This document shows positions 43,262 through 54,029 of a stretch of 64,000 nucleotides of DNA, piece after piece. Source of the stretch: Candidula unifasciata (lineage: Eukaryota; Mollusca; Gastropoda; Stylommatophora; Geomitridae). Both the position numbers and the translations under genes were made by a program. A model generated the notes under the pieces. It did no database searches. It saw only the letters and a program-made list of their open reading frames with translations, and was not told the origin of the DNA. The DNA is taken from the NCBI GenBank assembly GCA_905116865.2, contig CAJHNH020007935.1, positions 574,588 through 638,587 on the forward strand, read 5' to 3'. Every line of letters begins with the position of its first letter. Within the stretch, counting starts at the first letter, position 1.

Positions 43262-43815
43262 TGTAATGACTGCCCTTTTGTGTCTCCTCCACACTGGCTA
43301 TCTGTGGTGCAGAGTTAACACTGGCTCTGAGTCTAGAGGTTCACAACTCAATCAAAGCAGGACATGATCCTCTTCACGGTCACACAACGTCTAACAACGG
43401 TTAACACCAGCGGCACATTTCACGAGTTTATTTACACGTTAGCTCAATACACAGATCACAGGTGAATCCACTTACAGCATTCGGACAATAGACGTTGACA
43501 TATTCACAGCTGGCTTTGACAATCAAACAGGGTACCATCACAGCTGGCCTTCTCGAACATTCATTCCTCGCCGATTCAGATCCACATGCTCTAGTCATTC
43601 TCCATTCATATTCACAGCTTCATTTCCCATCCTTTCTCTCTGGGGCCCAGTCACCGAATGCCCACCTGATTCTCAATCCCCCAGATCTCCTCATTCACAC
43701 GTGACACACTCTTTCCTGTCGTTTCACCATATCTCCGTGAAACACATGCTCTCAGGGACTTCCCCAGTTATGCCAATCATCCCCTGACATTATCCCTATT
43801 TATAACATCATTACA
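43262..43815 (-). mobile_element. LTR of a gypsy-like retrotransposon (5' LTR in minus orientation)
   Basis: A 554-bp segment beginning TGTAATGATG and ending GTCATTACA when read in reverse, giving TG...CA ends with 8-bp inverted termini. A TATA box (TATAAATAGGG) lies at 43804-43794, near the LTR start. AATAAA lies at 43432-43427 in the 3' part. A tRNA-Pro-type primer site follows at once. No gag-pol is present: the leader runs into a 22-bp minisatellite and then a SINE. The outer flank at 43816 is (TA)n, so a target duplication cannot be checked. Confidence 0.75.
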
Positions 43816-43816
43816 A

Positions 43817-43851
43817 TATATAGATATATATATATATATTATATATATATA

Positions 43852-43894
<43 letters not shown>

Positions 43895-43901
43895 ATATAT
43901 A

Positions 43902-43935
<34 letters not shown>
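43817..43935 (+). repeat. (TA)n with GTGT variants
   Basis: About 120 bp of TA repeats with two ATATGTGTATAT interruptions. Confidence 0.95.
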
Positions 43936-43936
<1 letters not shown>

Positions 43937-43937
43937 A

Positions 43938-44090
43938 GCGATTCTCAGTAAATGTCGCCGAAGCTATGGAGTTCGTGCTTTGTGTGACGCTCGCTGCAGG
44001 TGGCAAGCCATTCTGTGCAGAGAAACCCAGCCATATGGGATAAAAGCCAGTGGAAAAAAATCGATCCTCTCGAAACTAAATATAAATTTC
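43938..44090 (+). repeat. SINE-C 3' part
   Basis: CTATGGAGTTCGTGCTTTGT, GTGACGCTCGCTGCAGGTGG, CAGAGAAACCCAGCCATATG and ATCGATCCTCTCGAAAC match the 3' half of SINE-C. Confidence 0.75.
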
Positions 44091-44159
44091 AATAAATGAA
44101 ATCACATCTCTTCGCGGCCCTACTGCAATACCCAGCTGGTTTATATTTTTCCTTATGCG

Positions 44160-44273
44160 ATCATATGTGTGCGCGCTAGTGTGTTTGTATGTGGGTGAGT
44201 GTATGTGTGTGAGTGTATGTGGAGTGTGTGTGTGAGTGAGTGTGTGTGTGAGTGTGTGTGTCAGTGAGTGTGT

Positions 44274-44317
<44 letters not shown>
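44160..44317 (+). repeat. (GT)n-rich microsatellite
   Basis: GTGT runs with GAGTGA interruptions; (TG)n is pure at 44279-44316. Confidence 0.95.
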
Positions 44318-45375
44318 CTCCGGGGCTAAGAGTTTTGAGAAACCATTTCACAATGCAATCCTCGACGGTTACTAGGCTTCGAGTTCCCCTGTGAGCGGTT
44401 CAGAAGAAAAGCCCGCGGTAGTAGCTTTCAGAAGGTGGCATAAGAGTCGCATTTGGAAGGTAGGCAGGTAAGATCTTTGTTGAGAAACAAAATTCGTCAC
44501 GTTTAACCAGCATTCCCAAGCTTTATGTTATAATTGTGACTAGTTTTTTTTGCGCCATACAAACAGGCTTAGCACTGCACACCACAAAGAGCCCTGAAAA
44601 GGACACCTGCAGTGTTCATGCGATCAGCGGCGACAGACCTAAATATTTTCAAGACAGCGAACGAAGTCGTCTACCGGCGAGCTAATAGGCTACCTGGTCA
44701 CCGATGTGATCAGTGGGAAGAGATTGGGTGTGTGTGTGTATTTTCCTGAATACAAAACTAACCTGCTTCGCAGATAACAGTATATTAACAATCAACAACG
44801 CGTTTGAATAGACCATGTGATATTAACTCTAGCTAACAAAGGTGAGGGTTGGCCTTCACTTCAACACTACCTACAATCAAAATCTCCAGCAGGGATACAC
44901 ATTGAAATCTAGATCTAACACAATCTTTCTACTGAACGTAATGCCACAACATGAAACATCTCTCGACTCAGTCTCCCTGAACCTACGCTGCGCCAAGAAA
45001 TCTGTACAGTCTTGGCGCCGACCTAAGAGAACATTTGTTCCTCCGCCATGCCTTATATTAACTTTTCGACTCACTGGCCACTTCCGGGAAGTTCCCATCT
45101 GCAAATCTGCCAGTTTGAGTTTGCAAATGTAGCCAAAGTAAAAAAAAGAGGCTAAAAACCTACTAACAACGTATTCCACCAGCCTGTTTCACTTCCTTCA
45201 ATTGAACTTATAATTCTATCAAAAGCAAAGGAGACTTTTAAAAAAAAAATTTTTTTTTCAACATTTCAGTTGTTCAGGTTGTTTTCCCAAATTCACCATC
45301 AGTGGTGAAACAAAACGATATCAAAAAAGAAGCATACATTTGACCGAGTGAGACATAAAGAATACTTTGTTTGAA
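44318..45375. other. Interval with no gene recognised
   Basis: Unique-looking sequence. Both strands are open for about 95 codons at 44842-45179, but no domain is visible and the codons do not look selected. Not called. Confidence 0.45.
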
Positions 45376-45377
45376 CT

Positions 45378-45570
45378 GACTGTCTGACTTTCTACCCCAC
45401 CAGGACATCACACAAGCGATAAACACCCGATGACACAAAGTGCCACCATGCGGATGAGAATCACCATGGGAGAATAAAGAATTGGCCATATCCCTGGCCT
45501 GCCTAAATTGCTGCCCCTGTACTGCCATAAAGCCAGAGTAAAGGGTGGGGCTTCAAATAACAAAAAATTA
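45378..45570 (-). repeat. SINE-F copy
   Basis: Plus-strand CAGGACATCACACAAGCGAT, ACAAAGTGCCACCATGCGGA, AGAGTAAAGGGTGGGGCTTC and CAAAAAATTACGTCCTAAGC. Confidence 0.8.
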
Positions 45571-45624
45571 CGTCCTAAGCAAATTTATAGGAGTATATAT
45601 AGCTTTGTGTGATCTTGGCTTGGC

Positions 45625-45850
45625 TTGGCTTTTTTTACCCCACCAGGACAAAATAAACACCCGATGACACAAAGTGTCACCATGCGGATGAGGATCACCG
45701 TGGAGAGGTCCCAGAAACCGCGCTCAGACATTTGGCCATAATGATGACCTGCCTATATTGCGGCCCCTGGCGAAAGCCAGAGTAGGGCTTCAAATAACAA
45801 AAAATTACGTCCTGAGAAGGACGTATAGGAATTAGTACCAATTTGTGTGA
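45625..45850 (-). repeat. SINE-F copy, adjacent and similar
   Basis: CCGATGACACAAAGTGTCAC, GGATCACCGTGGAGAGGTCC, GCGGCCCCTGGCGAAAGCCA and AAAATTACGTCCTGAGAAGG. The right-hand part parallels the copy 240 bp away. Confidence 0.8.
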
Positions 45851-46635
45851 TTCAAATTCAAATTCTCTTTCTTTGACCACTTTCAGCTAGGTCCGTTCAC
45901 ATTTCTGCTCACTTTCCTTTCAGCTATATTTGTGGTGACGTTTTCTGGTCGCGATCTTATTTGATTCTGGATTGTGTTTAATTTGTGTGATGTACGATCT
46001 GAACAAATATGGTTGTTGGACACTATCACCAGATTCGCGTCAGGTAAATGACTAGGGCACACTTTAACCAATCTTCATTGTAAAGACGCGCATTATTTTT
46101 TTCTCAGTTTCCACATTAGAATATGTCCTCGATTAACACGAATTTCGCTTAAAAGGAACTCATTTTTTCGATCCCTGGACTTCGTATTCGTGAGGGTTGT
46201 ACTGTGTAATTATCAAAAAACGTAAGGGATGTAATCACTGCAGATACTGGAGTAGCTTCCCCTGAAATCTCAAAGCGCATTTAACGTAGTTTTAATGTGA
46301 GCTGTCTGTTTCATGTTTGGAGGGAAATGTGTTGTTGATAAGACAGGATATCTAAAGTTAAACCCCAAGATAAATTCCCGTTTGCATGATGCCCTACAAC
46401 GTGCCGGGGGTAAGTCTTCCTATCTCAAGGACACGATTAACCCTTGGGCACCTGCTAAGCCGGGGCTTTTACTAAAACGTTAACCAGACTAAGATATGTG
46501 GCTGGAAGCTGTTTACAGGTCTACTGGGAAGTGTAAGCAGCATATCCATCCCCGTAAAGGACATTTGCAGCCCCACCCGGCTGGATTTCAGATTACTTTG
46601 TAACCGTCGGGGGTCCTAATATAACCTTACGGATG
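45851..46635. other. Interval with no gene recognised
   Basis: No domain, RNA or family repeat seen. A pogo-like word (GATTAACACGAATTTCGCTT at 46131) may be a transposon-end trace, but no partner end was found. Confidence 0.4.
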
Positions 46636-46985
46636 AACGGATTTCTGGGACTTGACCGGGTTCAGGCCCCGGTGAAGGGTGGGTTTTTTTTTTTTTTTTT
46701 CACGTGAAAGGACTTCTAGTAAGTTTATCCCTGGTCTCTGGGTGGTTAGATCGGACGCCCGTGTGTATTGCTGCGCACGTAACAAATCCCTTGGCATTTG
46801 GAAATCGAAAAGAGTGCCCAAACGGCGCTGCCCTGGCAAAACTTTGGAGCTGAAGATCTACCCAAAATATTTCAGGATCCTTACGCCCGTGCACTGTGCT
46901 GAGCTACTTCAGACTTGAATTAGAAGTATAACGGAGAACTTATAGGCTACTACCCGTGTGCCATCATGTTGATCTGGTGTTCCAG
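46636..46985 (+). repeat. SINE-D copy
   Basis: GGGTTCAGGCCCCGGTGAAG (B-box region), CCCTGGTCTCTGGGTGGTTA, TGCTGCGCACGTAACAAATC, GATCTACCCAAAATATTTCA and CTACCCGTGTGCCATCATGT. The GCCGGTGCTACGG segment is deleted. Confidence 0.85.
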
Positions 46986-47187
46986 CACTTGACCTGTGAT
47001 TCTCATCCGAGTAATGACGCACTGCACTTTGCGTCACACGGTGTTAATCGCTCAGTGTGGAGAGCCTGTGGGATTCAGTTTCACTCAATCACTAATGATT
47101 TCGTGAAACAGTTTTTTTAAAAAAAACACAGAAGACAATCCCAATTCAGTGATTTCGTGCTATTTTTAAAGAAATGCCGAGGAAAAT

Positions 47188-47406
47188 GTCTGTGACTCAG
47201 GTGTTGCGAACGCACTCCGTAATGCTAGGGTGCCGGTTTCGTTTCCGGCTACGGGGCTTGTGTCTTGCGTTGGTTTCGACAGTGATATCGAGAAGCTGCC
47301 CATTCAGAAAGCAATGGCAAACCACTGAACGTAAATATTCCTAGAAAAACCACAACAGCCAAAAATGCTGGGTTTGGTTCTGCAATGTCTTGTAAAGGAT
47401 GCGCAA
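47188..47406 (+). repeat. SINE-A copy
   Basis: Head GTCTGTGACTCAGGTGTTGC, GTTTCGTTTCCGGC in place of the B box, core GGTTTCGACAGTGATATCGA, tail TTCTGCAATGTCTTGTAAAG. Confidence 0.85.
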
Positions 47407-47409
47407 AAA

Positions 47410-48600
47410 GTGACAAGAAAAAAATCCGATATAATGATCTCGTGCGATTGTAAAAAATCTAGAAAAGTCAGAAACACATTTGGATATAATGATTTCGTGC
47501 AATAGCGAAAAGCTGTAAATGTCAGATGCACATACATGTATAATTATTTTGTTCGATGGTAAAAGTCTGGAAAAGCTAAAAGAACATTCCGTTAAAATGA
47601 TTTTGTGCGGCGTAAAAACTAGAAAGGTTAGAAACACGTTCTGTTATAATGATATTTTGCGATGGTGAAAAGCCAGAAGAACATTCAGATATAATAATTG
47701 TGTGTGGCTGTAGAGAGCTAGAAACAGCAGAAGAACATTCAGATATAATAATTGTGTGTGACTGTAGAGAGCTAGAAACAGCAGAAGAACATTCAGATAT
47801 AATAATTGTGTGTGACTGTAGAGAGCTAGAAACAGCAGAAGAACATTCAGATATAATAACTGTGTGTGACTGTATAGAGCTAGATACAGCAGAAGAACAT
47901 TCAGATATAATAATTGTGTGTGACTGTAGAGAGCTAGAAACAGCAGAAGAACATTCGATATAATAATGTGTGTAGAGAGCTGTGAAAGAAGCAGAAGAAC
48001 ATTCAGATATAATAATTGTGTGTGACTGAGAGCTAGAAACAGCAGAAGAACAAGATATAACATTTGTTGTGACTGTAGAGAGCTAGAAACAGCAGAAGAA
48101 CATTCAGATATAATAATTGTGTGTGGCTGTAGAGAGCTAGAAACAGCAGAAAGAACGTCAGATAAATAGACTGAGAGCTAGAAACAGAAGAACAACATTG
48201 TTGTGACTGTAGAGAGCTAGAAACAGCAGAAGAACACGACTTAGAGAGCTAGATACAGCAGAAGTCAGATATAAACTGTGTGTAGTAGAGAGCTAGAAAC
48301 AGCAGAGAACATTTAGATATAACATTGTTGTGACTGTAGAGAGATAGAAAAACAGCTGAACATTCAGATATAATAATTGTGTGTGACTGTAGAGAGCTAG
48401 ATACAGCAGAAGAACATTCAGATATAATAACTGTGTGTGACTGTAGAGAGCTAGAAACAGCAGAAGAACATTGTTGTGTAACGACTAGCTGCGGTAGTAA
48501 ATAGAGAAGCCAGAAAAACATTGCTGTGTAACGATTAGCTGCGGTAGTAAATAGAGAAGCCAGAAGAACATTCCTATATAATGATTCCATGTGATATCAA
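47410..48600 (+). repeat. 54-bp minisatellite with a homogeneous centre and decayed edges
   Basis: The core unit contains AACATTCAGATATAATAATT, GTGTGTGACTGTAGAGAGCT and AGAAACAGCAGAAG. Units at 47680-47960 are nearly identical. Left units (47410-47670) and right units (48150-48600) are shortened or diverged. Since 54 is a multiple of 3, both strands stay open through the centre (EEHSDIIIVCDCRELETA on plus). There is no start, splice or domain evidence that it codes. Confidence 0.9.
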
Positions 48601-48947
48601 GCAGCACTAGAAAGATATAGATCACAGAGGCTTACAAGCGCGACAGGCGCCGCTGTATTTCGTACATGCCTCATTTCTAAACGCCAATGACTAAGCCAAG
48701 TGGTACTTGATGCATAGTTATTGTGTATTTTCACAGCGCATTACTCAATAGCAGTTCCTGTGTGAAAGTCCAGGCTGAGACACTCATGATGATGTCAACA
48801 AGGGGGCTTCTAAGAGGGCTGCACTTTACTTCAGTGCCGCGCTAGAGGAGGAGTGATATTGAGTGAGGGCCTAAAAGTAACGAAGAATGTGTGCTATGTG
48901 GTATGGATACCAGCTGGTTAAAAATTGGTTTTAACATGAATGTGGAG

Positions 48948-49258
48948 TTCTTCTTCTTCTTCTTCTTCTTCTTCTTCTTCTTCTTCTTCTTCTTCTTCTT
49001 CTTCTTCTTCTTCTTCTTCTTCTTCTTCTTCTTCTTCTTCTTTTTCTTCTTCTTCTTCTTCTTTTTCTTCTTCTTCTTCTTCTTCTTCTTTTTTTCTTCT
49101 TCTTCTTCTTCTTCTTCTTCTTCTTTTCTCTTCTTCTTCTTCTTCTTCTTCTTCTTCTTCTTCTTCTTCTTCTTCTTCTCTTCTTCTTCTTCTTCTTCTT
49201 CTTCTTCTTCTTCTTCTTCTTCTTCTTCTTCTGCTGCTGCTGCTGCTGCTGCTTCTTC
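48948..49258 (+). repeat. (TTC)n array, about 310 bp
   Basis: TTC units with TTTTTC and CTCTTC breaks, ending in (TGC)7. It adjoins a reverse-oriented LINE 3' end, so it is best read as an expanded (GAA)n tail. Confidence 0.95.
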
Positions 49259-49640
49259 TTCTAGTCCATGCCTTCTTATATTGGTAGTCGTGTCAAATCA
49301 ACGACCTTCTGTTTCATGTACTTTTAGTCAACTCTGACATAGACGATCTTCCATGGCATGATGTCAAACCGTACTGCATCTTTTCTCTTGGTCTCCCTCA
49401 TCTTCTCTCTTGGTCTCCATCTGTCTTGTTTTTTTTTTTTTTTTTCCTTCAGCTTTATCACCGTCACTATATACTCCAGTTTTCTCCTTCTCGCGAAATG
49501 ACCAAAGAATGTAGATTGTCTCCTTCTGAGTTAAGCAATCGGTTCTCTTCGCGAGTCAGTTTTTTCCAAGACATCTTCATTAAAAGTTTTATATACCAAG
49601 TGTATTCTCATTATTCGTCCCCCCAAAAAAAAAAACATCT
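49259..49640 (-). pseudogene. LINE-T relic: RT C-terminal end with GAA tail
   Basis: In reverse, from 49640: a 'TFFGHFAREKKLEYIVT' block near 49515-49460, then an 'ETKR...STV.HHAME.RLC' stretch near 49410-49330. It runs into (GAA)n at 49258. Frames are broken. Confidence 0.65.
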
Positions 49641-50204
49641 CCAAGCTTCCAAATAATTGTTCACTGAAGTGTAAAAGACATAGTGGGTATGGAAATTCTT
49701 GAGGCATGGAAGCATGCTAAGTAACAGTAAAGGACCATTTGTATGACACTGGTGTATCGGGAAAGGTGGTCGACAGTTAAGAAAACTGGGCTCTAATGCG
49801 GAAAAACCCATGTTCGAATCCTCGGTAGCTTGTTTTTTGTCCGAGGCTAGCATAAGTTTCTAACCTACACAGTCCGTGGCGACCTTATGCGGCCCTAAAT
49901 GGTCAGGTTCAAAAACTTCCTGCCTTCACCACAAAAGTGGGAAGTTCAGGCACTAATTGAAAGTATTGGCATATCCGACATATGATGCTAAACCAACGTT
50001 TTTATAGCCCAGTCAGCACTAGTCGGGTGTTGTGATCAACATCGAGCCGATGGTTTTTACGTTCCATGCCTTTTCCTAGTACCTATTGTACACGGATTAG
50101 ACTCAGCTGTGCATTCATGTCGACAATGGTATGAGCCTCGACCGTTAAGTTGTCAATGACAAACTTACAAACGTAAAGTTTTCAGTAAAACCATAAGTTT
50201 TAAA

Positions 50205-50390
50205 AAAAAAGTAAAGATCCTTTTTCACGCCTTTAGGCGTATCGGGCATATAGGAAGAGCGCCCATATTTTTACAGACCATCGGCACAAGGTGGGTAATG
50301 TGGTCAGCATTACGCCGGCCGTCTTTACTTTCCCAGGACAGTCCATCCTGGTACCCATTTTAGGCTTTGTCGACCTGCGAGGAAAACCAT
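50205..50390 (-). repeat. SINE-B copy, body and tail
   Basis: Reverse: AGTAAAGATCCTTTTTCACG, CCTTTAGGCGTATCGGGCAT, TTACGCCGGCCGTCTTTACT and GGTACCCATTTTAGGC. A more diverged fragment (GCATATCCGACATATGATGC onward) lies just before at 49970-50115. Confidence 0.85.
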
Positions 50391-50439
50391 AAACAGGCAA
50401 TGAATGCTGTGCCCGTCTTGCGACTCTTATTCAGGATGT

Positions 50440-50722
50440 AATAAGACTATTTTCACGCCATTGGCGATTGGGGCATATGATGCTATGGTCATATTTTTAT
50501 AGATGGACCAGTCGGTACTCGAAGGGCAATGCGGCCTACATTAAGGCCAGACGCCTTTGCTTCCAATGACTTTACCTGGTATCCTTTATAGGCTGGGTAA
50601 ACTTGGAAGCTAAGGTCATTCTAACAAACACACACACACACGAAAAAGACTGGATGCAGATTCAAACCAAAGTCTTTTGAGCCGGGAGGCGAGCGCCTAG
50701 CCGCTACGCTACCGGGGTTCCC
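50440..50722 (-). repeat. SINE-B copy, full length, abutting the CRD exon
   Basis: Reverse: TTTTCACGCCATTGGCGATT tail, CTAAGGTCATTCTAAC core with (CA)n insertion, and head in reverse GAACCCCGGTAGCGTAGCGG, CTAGGCGCTCGCCTCCCGG. It ends 40 bp from the exon donor at 50762. Confidence 0.85.
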
Positions 50723-50761
50723 TTGGACAGAATATGCAGCTAATATTTTTTGACAACTTAC

Positions 50762-51263
50762 CTGGCAAATTAAAGCAGTTTTCGGTAGGTAAAGAACTGC
50801 ATCTGACTGGCCATGGGAGTTCATCCAGAATCGTGTATTCTTTCCTTTTCTGGGCAGCCAGCTCGCAGAGTGGACGGCATGGCAAAGGCACCATCTGCTG
50901 ATCAACTTGTTCATTATCCTGCGACGTTCTATCGGCACATGGCGGGAGGTACAACGTGCAGAAGAATCCCACAAGAACACTGTCTTTATCAGCTTGTGTG
51001 AGGATCTCGTGAATTTTTGCTCCTGCATTCCTGCTTAGAGCATCTCCGTACAGATTTGGCATTTGTGTTGAGGTGTACATTCTAGAGCAGGCAGCTTCCT
51101 CTACTGGTTGGCACTGAGAGTTGGTTAGTTCTGTAGTAAGCGATGTAGATGCTTCTGGTGATGTTGCGAAAGAAGATATCGGCGTTGAAAGGGGGGATGC
51201 ATATACTGTTAATCCTGTAACTAGAACTTGAAATAAGTTGAGCGTGTTCATCCTGAGTTTCAT
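50762..51263 (-). CDS. First coding exon: signal peptide and Frizzled-like cysteine-rich domain
   Basis: Starts at ATG 51263 (A at -3, good context; a second Met is at codon 5) and runs 167 codons plus one base to the donor TTGCCAG|GTAAGTT at 50762/50761, phase 1. Residues 1-23 form a signal peptide (NLFQVLVTGLTVYAS). Residues 24-50 are Ser/Thr-rich. Residues 51-163 fit the Frizzled CRD: CQPVEEAAC, SRMYTSTQMPNLYG, FFCTLYLPPC, LPCRPLCE and LPWPVRCSSLPTENC. Eight Cys are present (51, 59, 102, 109, 129, 133, 155, 163). The two absent, by alignment, are canonical C3 and C8, which pair in Frizzled structures. CRDs bind Wnts or other lipidated or hydrophobic ligands extracellularly; the ligand here is unknown. 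This exon may begin the gene whose other exons are at 19349-14440. Confidence 0.88.
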
Positions 51264-51880
51264 TGTGGTGATTTTTTGAGCGCCTGAAAATGTGGTCTCT
51301 CGAAAGTTCAGTCTCAGCTGAGCATTCTTCTACTGAAACAGGTGGTTTTCTTTGGTGAATGAATTCCTTCTGTAGTCAAAACAAATTATCACGAATTGAG
51401 TTATGAGTGATATTTTATGTATAACTGACTGACTGTGAATAATTGATTTAAAAAAAATTAACTTACTGATGCTCTATGTATAAATGTCCTGAAATTGTTA
51501 ATACAGTGGATTGTTTGAAAGCTATTTGAAAAGGAAAAAAAAAACAGGATTGACCATTTAGAAAAAAAATATGACAAACCAGTGATCAGTAAAGAGCTTT
51601 TCGTCAAGACCTATTAACACTGGACTTCGAGTTATTTTGAGACCGATTTATGATGACCCAATGTAGGCAGTGCTTCACGGCTGTTCGGTTGAACGGGGTT
51701 TCAAGGATTTGTACTGTTTGATTCTCTCCTTGATTGTCAATCCAAGTGACCGCAATCCTGGAGGGGGACTAGAAGAAATGGGCTCTTCAATCCGGCACAT
51801 TTAGCCTCTGGGTTCCAGGGCTCCACTGGCGGGAGGGGGGGGTGGGGGGGTGGAGGGCTAGACCAACCGTACTCACACAA

Positions 51881-52094
51881 GTTAGTTGTGTATCCTTTAC
51901 AGGACGTTGCAGAACCAAACCCAGCACTTTTTGGCTGTTGTGATTTTCCTAGACAAATTTTGCGTTCAGTAGTTTGCTACTGCTTCTGAAACGGTCAGCT
52001 CTTGTTACCACTGTCAAAGCCAACGCATGCTGGATTGAACCCAGCACCCCGTTTATTTAGAAGCGCGTTCGGAACACTTAAGCCACAGACGCCA
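51881..52094 (-). repeat. SINE-A copy
   Basis: Reverse: GTTAGTTGTGTATCCTTTAC at the tail, TTTTTGGCTGTTGTGATTTT, and head CGCGTTCGGAACACTTAAGC at the right. The B-box region is GGATTGAACCCAGC. Confidence 0.88.
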
Positions 52095-52101
52095 ACTATA
52101 A

Positions 52102-52325
52102 CAAGCATGTCGTAAAAGGCGACAAATTATAAATGTTTTCTTCGAAGCCGGAGTGCACCTGCCAGAGACGCGAGAAACCAACAGTCTGCAAACAAATAAG
52201 CCAGATCTTCAAAATGGATGTGCACGTAAAACTCAAGTTCAGGTACAAGACCAAAGTCGACAAGTGGATGAATAACCAGAACTTTCCCCTGGAGATAACA
52301 GTCAATGAATACGAAAAAGAAGAAT
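52102..52325 (+). repeat. SINE-E copy
   Basis: Forward: AAGCATGTCGTAAAAGGCGA, TTCTTCGAAGCCGGAGTGCA, CAACAGTCTGCAAACAAATA, and a GAAAAAGAAGAA tail near 52314. Confidence 0.8.
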
Positions 52326-52591
52326 CCGGCACACACAAAGCAGGGGATCGCCCTTCTCCTAATGCATTCAGTACCTTATCACTCACCATAGGTTGATTGA
52401 TTAATCTATTCACAAAGTGGTTAGTTTGATGTTAGTCTTCCCAAATAGAGTAGGTCATTCACAAGTTTGTTGGGCTGGTCGACTTTCCTGAAGATTACGG
52501 GTGTGTCCTGCTCTTTTGTTTGATTTCTGTGATGTCTTACATTTGTGTTTTTATTCTGAGAAAGATAATGCCTATAACATAGTGTGCAGCA

Positions 52592-52812
52592 CTCTCTATG
52601 GGAGGGAGAGGGGTTGTGTTAGACCTAGTTTCTCCATGTTTTTAGAGTGTTAAAAGCGCTGGCGTGCTAAAATATACAACAAACGATATCAATGGCATTG
52701 CGAACCCCCCGCCCCCTACCCGTAACCTTGTGCGAAAGACACGGGGCTCAGGAACTACCAATTAGAAGTGAGCTAGTGTGTATATGGGCGGGATCTGGGG
52801 AGACTAACATTA
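52592..52812 (+). repeat. Repeat family H, forward copy
   Basis: CAGCACTCTCTATGGGAGGG, TGTTAGACCTAGTTTCTCCA, TGTTTTTAGAGTGTTAAAAG, CGTAACCTTGTGCGAAAGAC and GGGGAGACTAACA. The TGTTAG...CTAACA ends could mark a 193-bp LTR-like unit. An inverted copy lies at 54520. Confidence 0.65.
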
Positions 52813-52892
52813 CTTTTACCCAGAAGGTATTTGCAACTAACATGTCTTGCCTAACGACTCTGCCCGGGCAAAAATTTTGAGTTAAAGATCTA

Positions 52893-53445
52893 TTTTTCTT
52901 CTTCTCTTCCACCATTTACTTCAGCGAGGTGTTGAGGGGGGGGGTGGTATGAGGATCGTTTGTGCGCTTTTTTCAATGCATTGTTCAAGTTGGTGTTCAT
53001 TTCTGTTAGGTTGCTCCTGATGGTGTCGCTCCACTTCTTGCGTGGTCTTCCCCTTGCTCTGTTTTCATTATATTTCTTTAGCATGGCTCTATGTAACAGC
53101 TGGTACCAGGTGGCAAAACCAATATACTTGTTGTTCTTTAATATAATTGAATGACTGGTTTCAGTCCTAGTCTACTTCTGATATCTTCATTATTGATTTG
53201 ATTTCTTCTTGTCACACCGGCAGCTCTTCTAAGACATCTCATCTCATTTGTTACGATCTTCCGCTCAATAGTTGTAGAAAGGTTCCATGTCTGGCACTGG
53301 TATCACAATGTCTGCCCCAAAAAAAACGCTTATAGGATTTGCTTTGGTTGACAGAGGTATCTTTCTATGGGTCATATTTGTCCCATAACCTGATTTGCTT
53401 TCGGATATCGTATGTTTATTTCTCTATCCATTCTTCAGTCTTATG
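52893..53445 (-). pseudogene. LINE-T relic: RT thumb and 3' end
   Basis: In reverse: decayed YLG and thumb blocks near 53440-53280 (a 'YQCQTWNLSTTIERKIVTNE' type segment), 'MRCLRRAAGV' and 'NEDIRSRLGLKPV' near 53240-53160. Then RARGRPRKKWSDTIRSNLTE and a NNALKKAHKRSSYHPPP end at 52890. A short GAAGAAGAAA tail follows at 52893-52905. Confidence 0.75.
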
Positions 53446-53577
53446 TGAAAAATGACCCTAGAGGTTTAAACTCGCTCGTTTGTTTTATTTCTATGGTATT
53501 TACTTTAATGAAAATGGTTTCTTCTTATTTACCTATTATCTTACCTCCGCCTTATCAATGCTAATCTTCTTATTATT

Positions 53578-53690
53578 AAAAATCTACCCAAAATATTTCA
53601 GGATTCTCGCCGGTGCTACGGAGTTCGTGCACTGTGCGGAGATTATTCGGACTCTGGTTTGAGTCAGAAGTAGAACTACTTGCTTCGAGC
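53578..53690 (+). repeat. SINE-D fragment
   Basis: AAAATCTACCCAAAATATTT, CTCGCCGGTGCTACGGAGTT and CGTGCACTGTGCGGAG. It breaks off into a reverse SINE-C piece. Confidence 0.8.
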
Positions 53691-53800
53691 GTCACCCAAA
53701 ACAACGAACTCCGAAGCTCCGGTGACGATCCCCACGAAATGCCGTGAAATGAATCCACGACTTTCTGAGCACGAGGTAAACGGTTAGAAGTTAAAGATGA
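53691..53800 (-). repeat. SINE-C fragment
   Basis: GCGTCACCCAAAACAACGAA, CTCCGAAGCTCCGGTGACGA and the head-like ACGACTTTCTGAGCACGAGG. Confidence 0.6.
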
Positions 53801-54029
53801 GTTAATGGAGTAAATAAGCATGTGAGCAACTCCAAGTACCTAATACTGAAGGCCAAAACAAGGACAGAATAGTTGGTGACAAGTTAATCCTGACGCAACC
53901 TTGTGTGATTACATAGAATTTGCAAGCTCAATGTCTGCGTCGGAAATAAATCCTTTCTTAAAAGCTAGTTTTTTACTTTTTATTTTTAAAAGTAAATATC
54001 GCGTCATTGTTGGTAACTGACATGAGAAT

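Noticed and set aside
47649..48063. Open frames of 104-139 codons with an 18-residue repeat
   Set aside because: Both strands are open because 54 is a multiple of three. The flanking units break the frame and no domain is visible.
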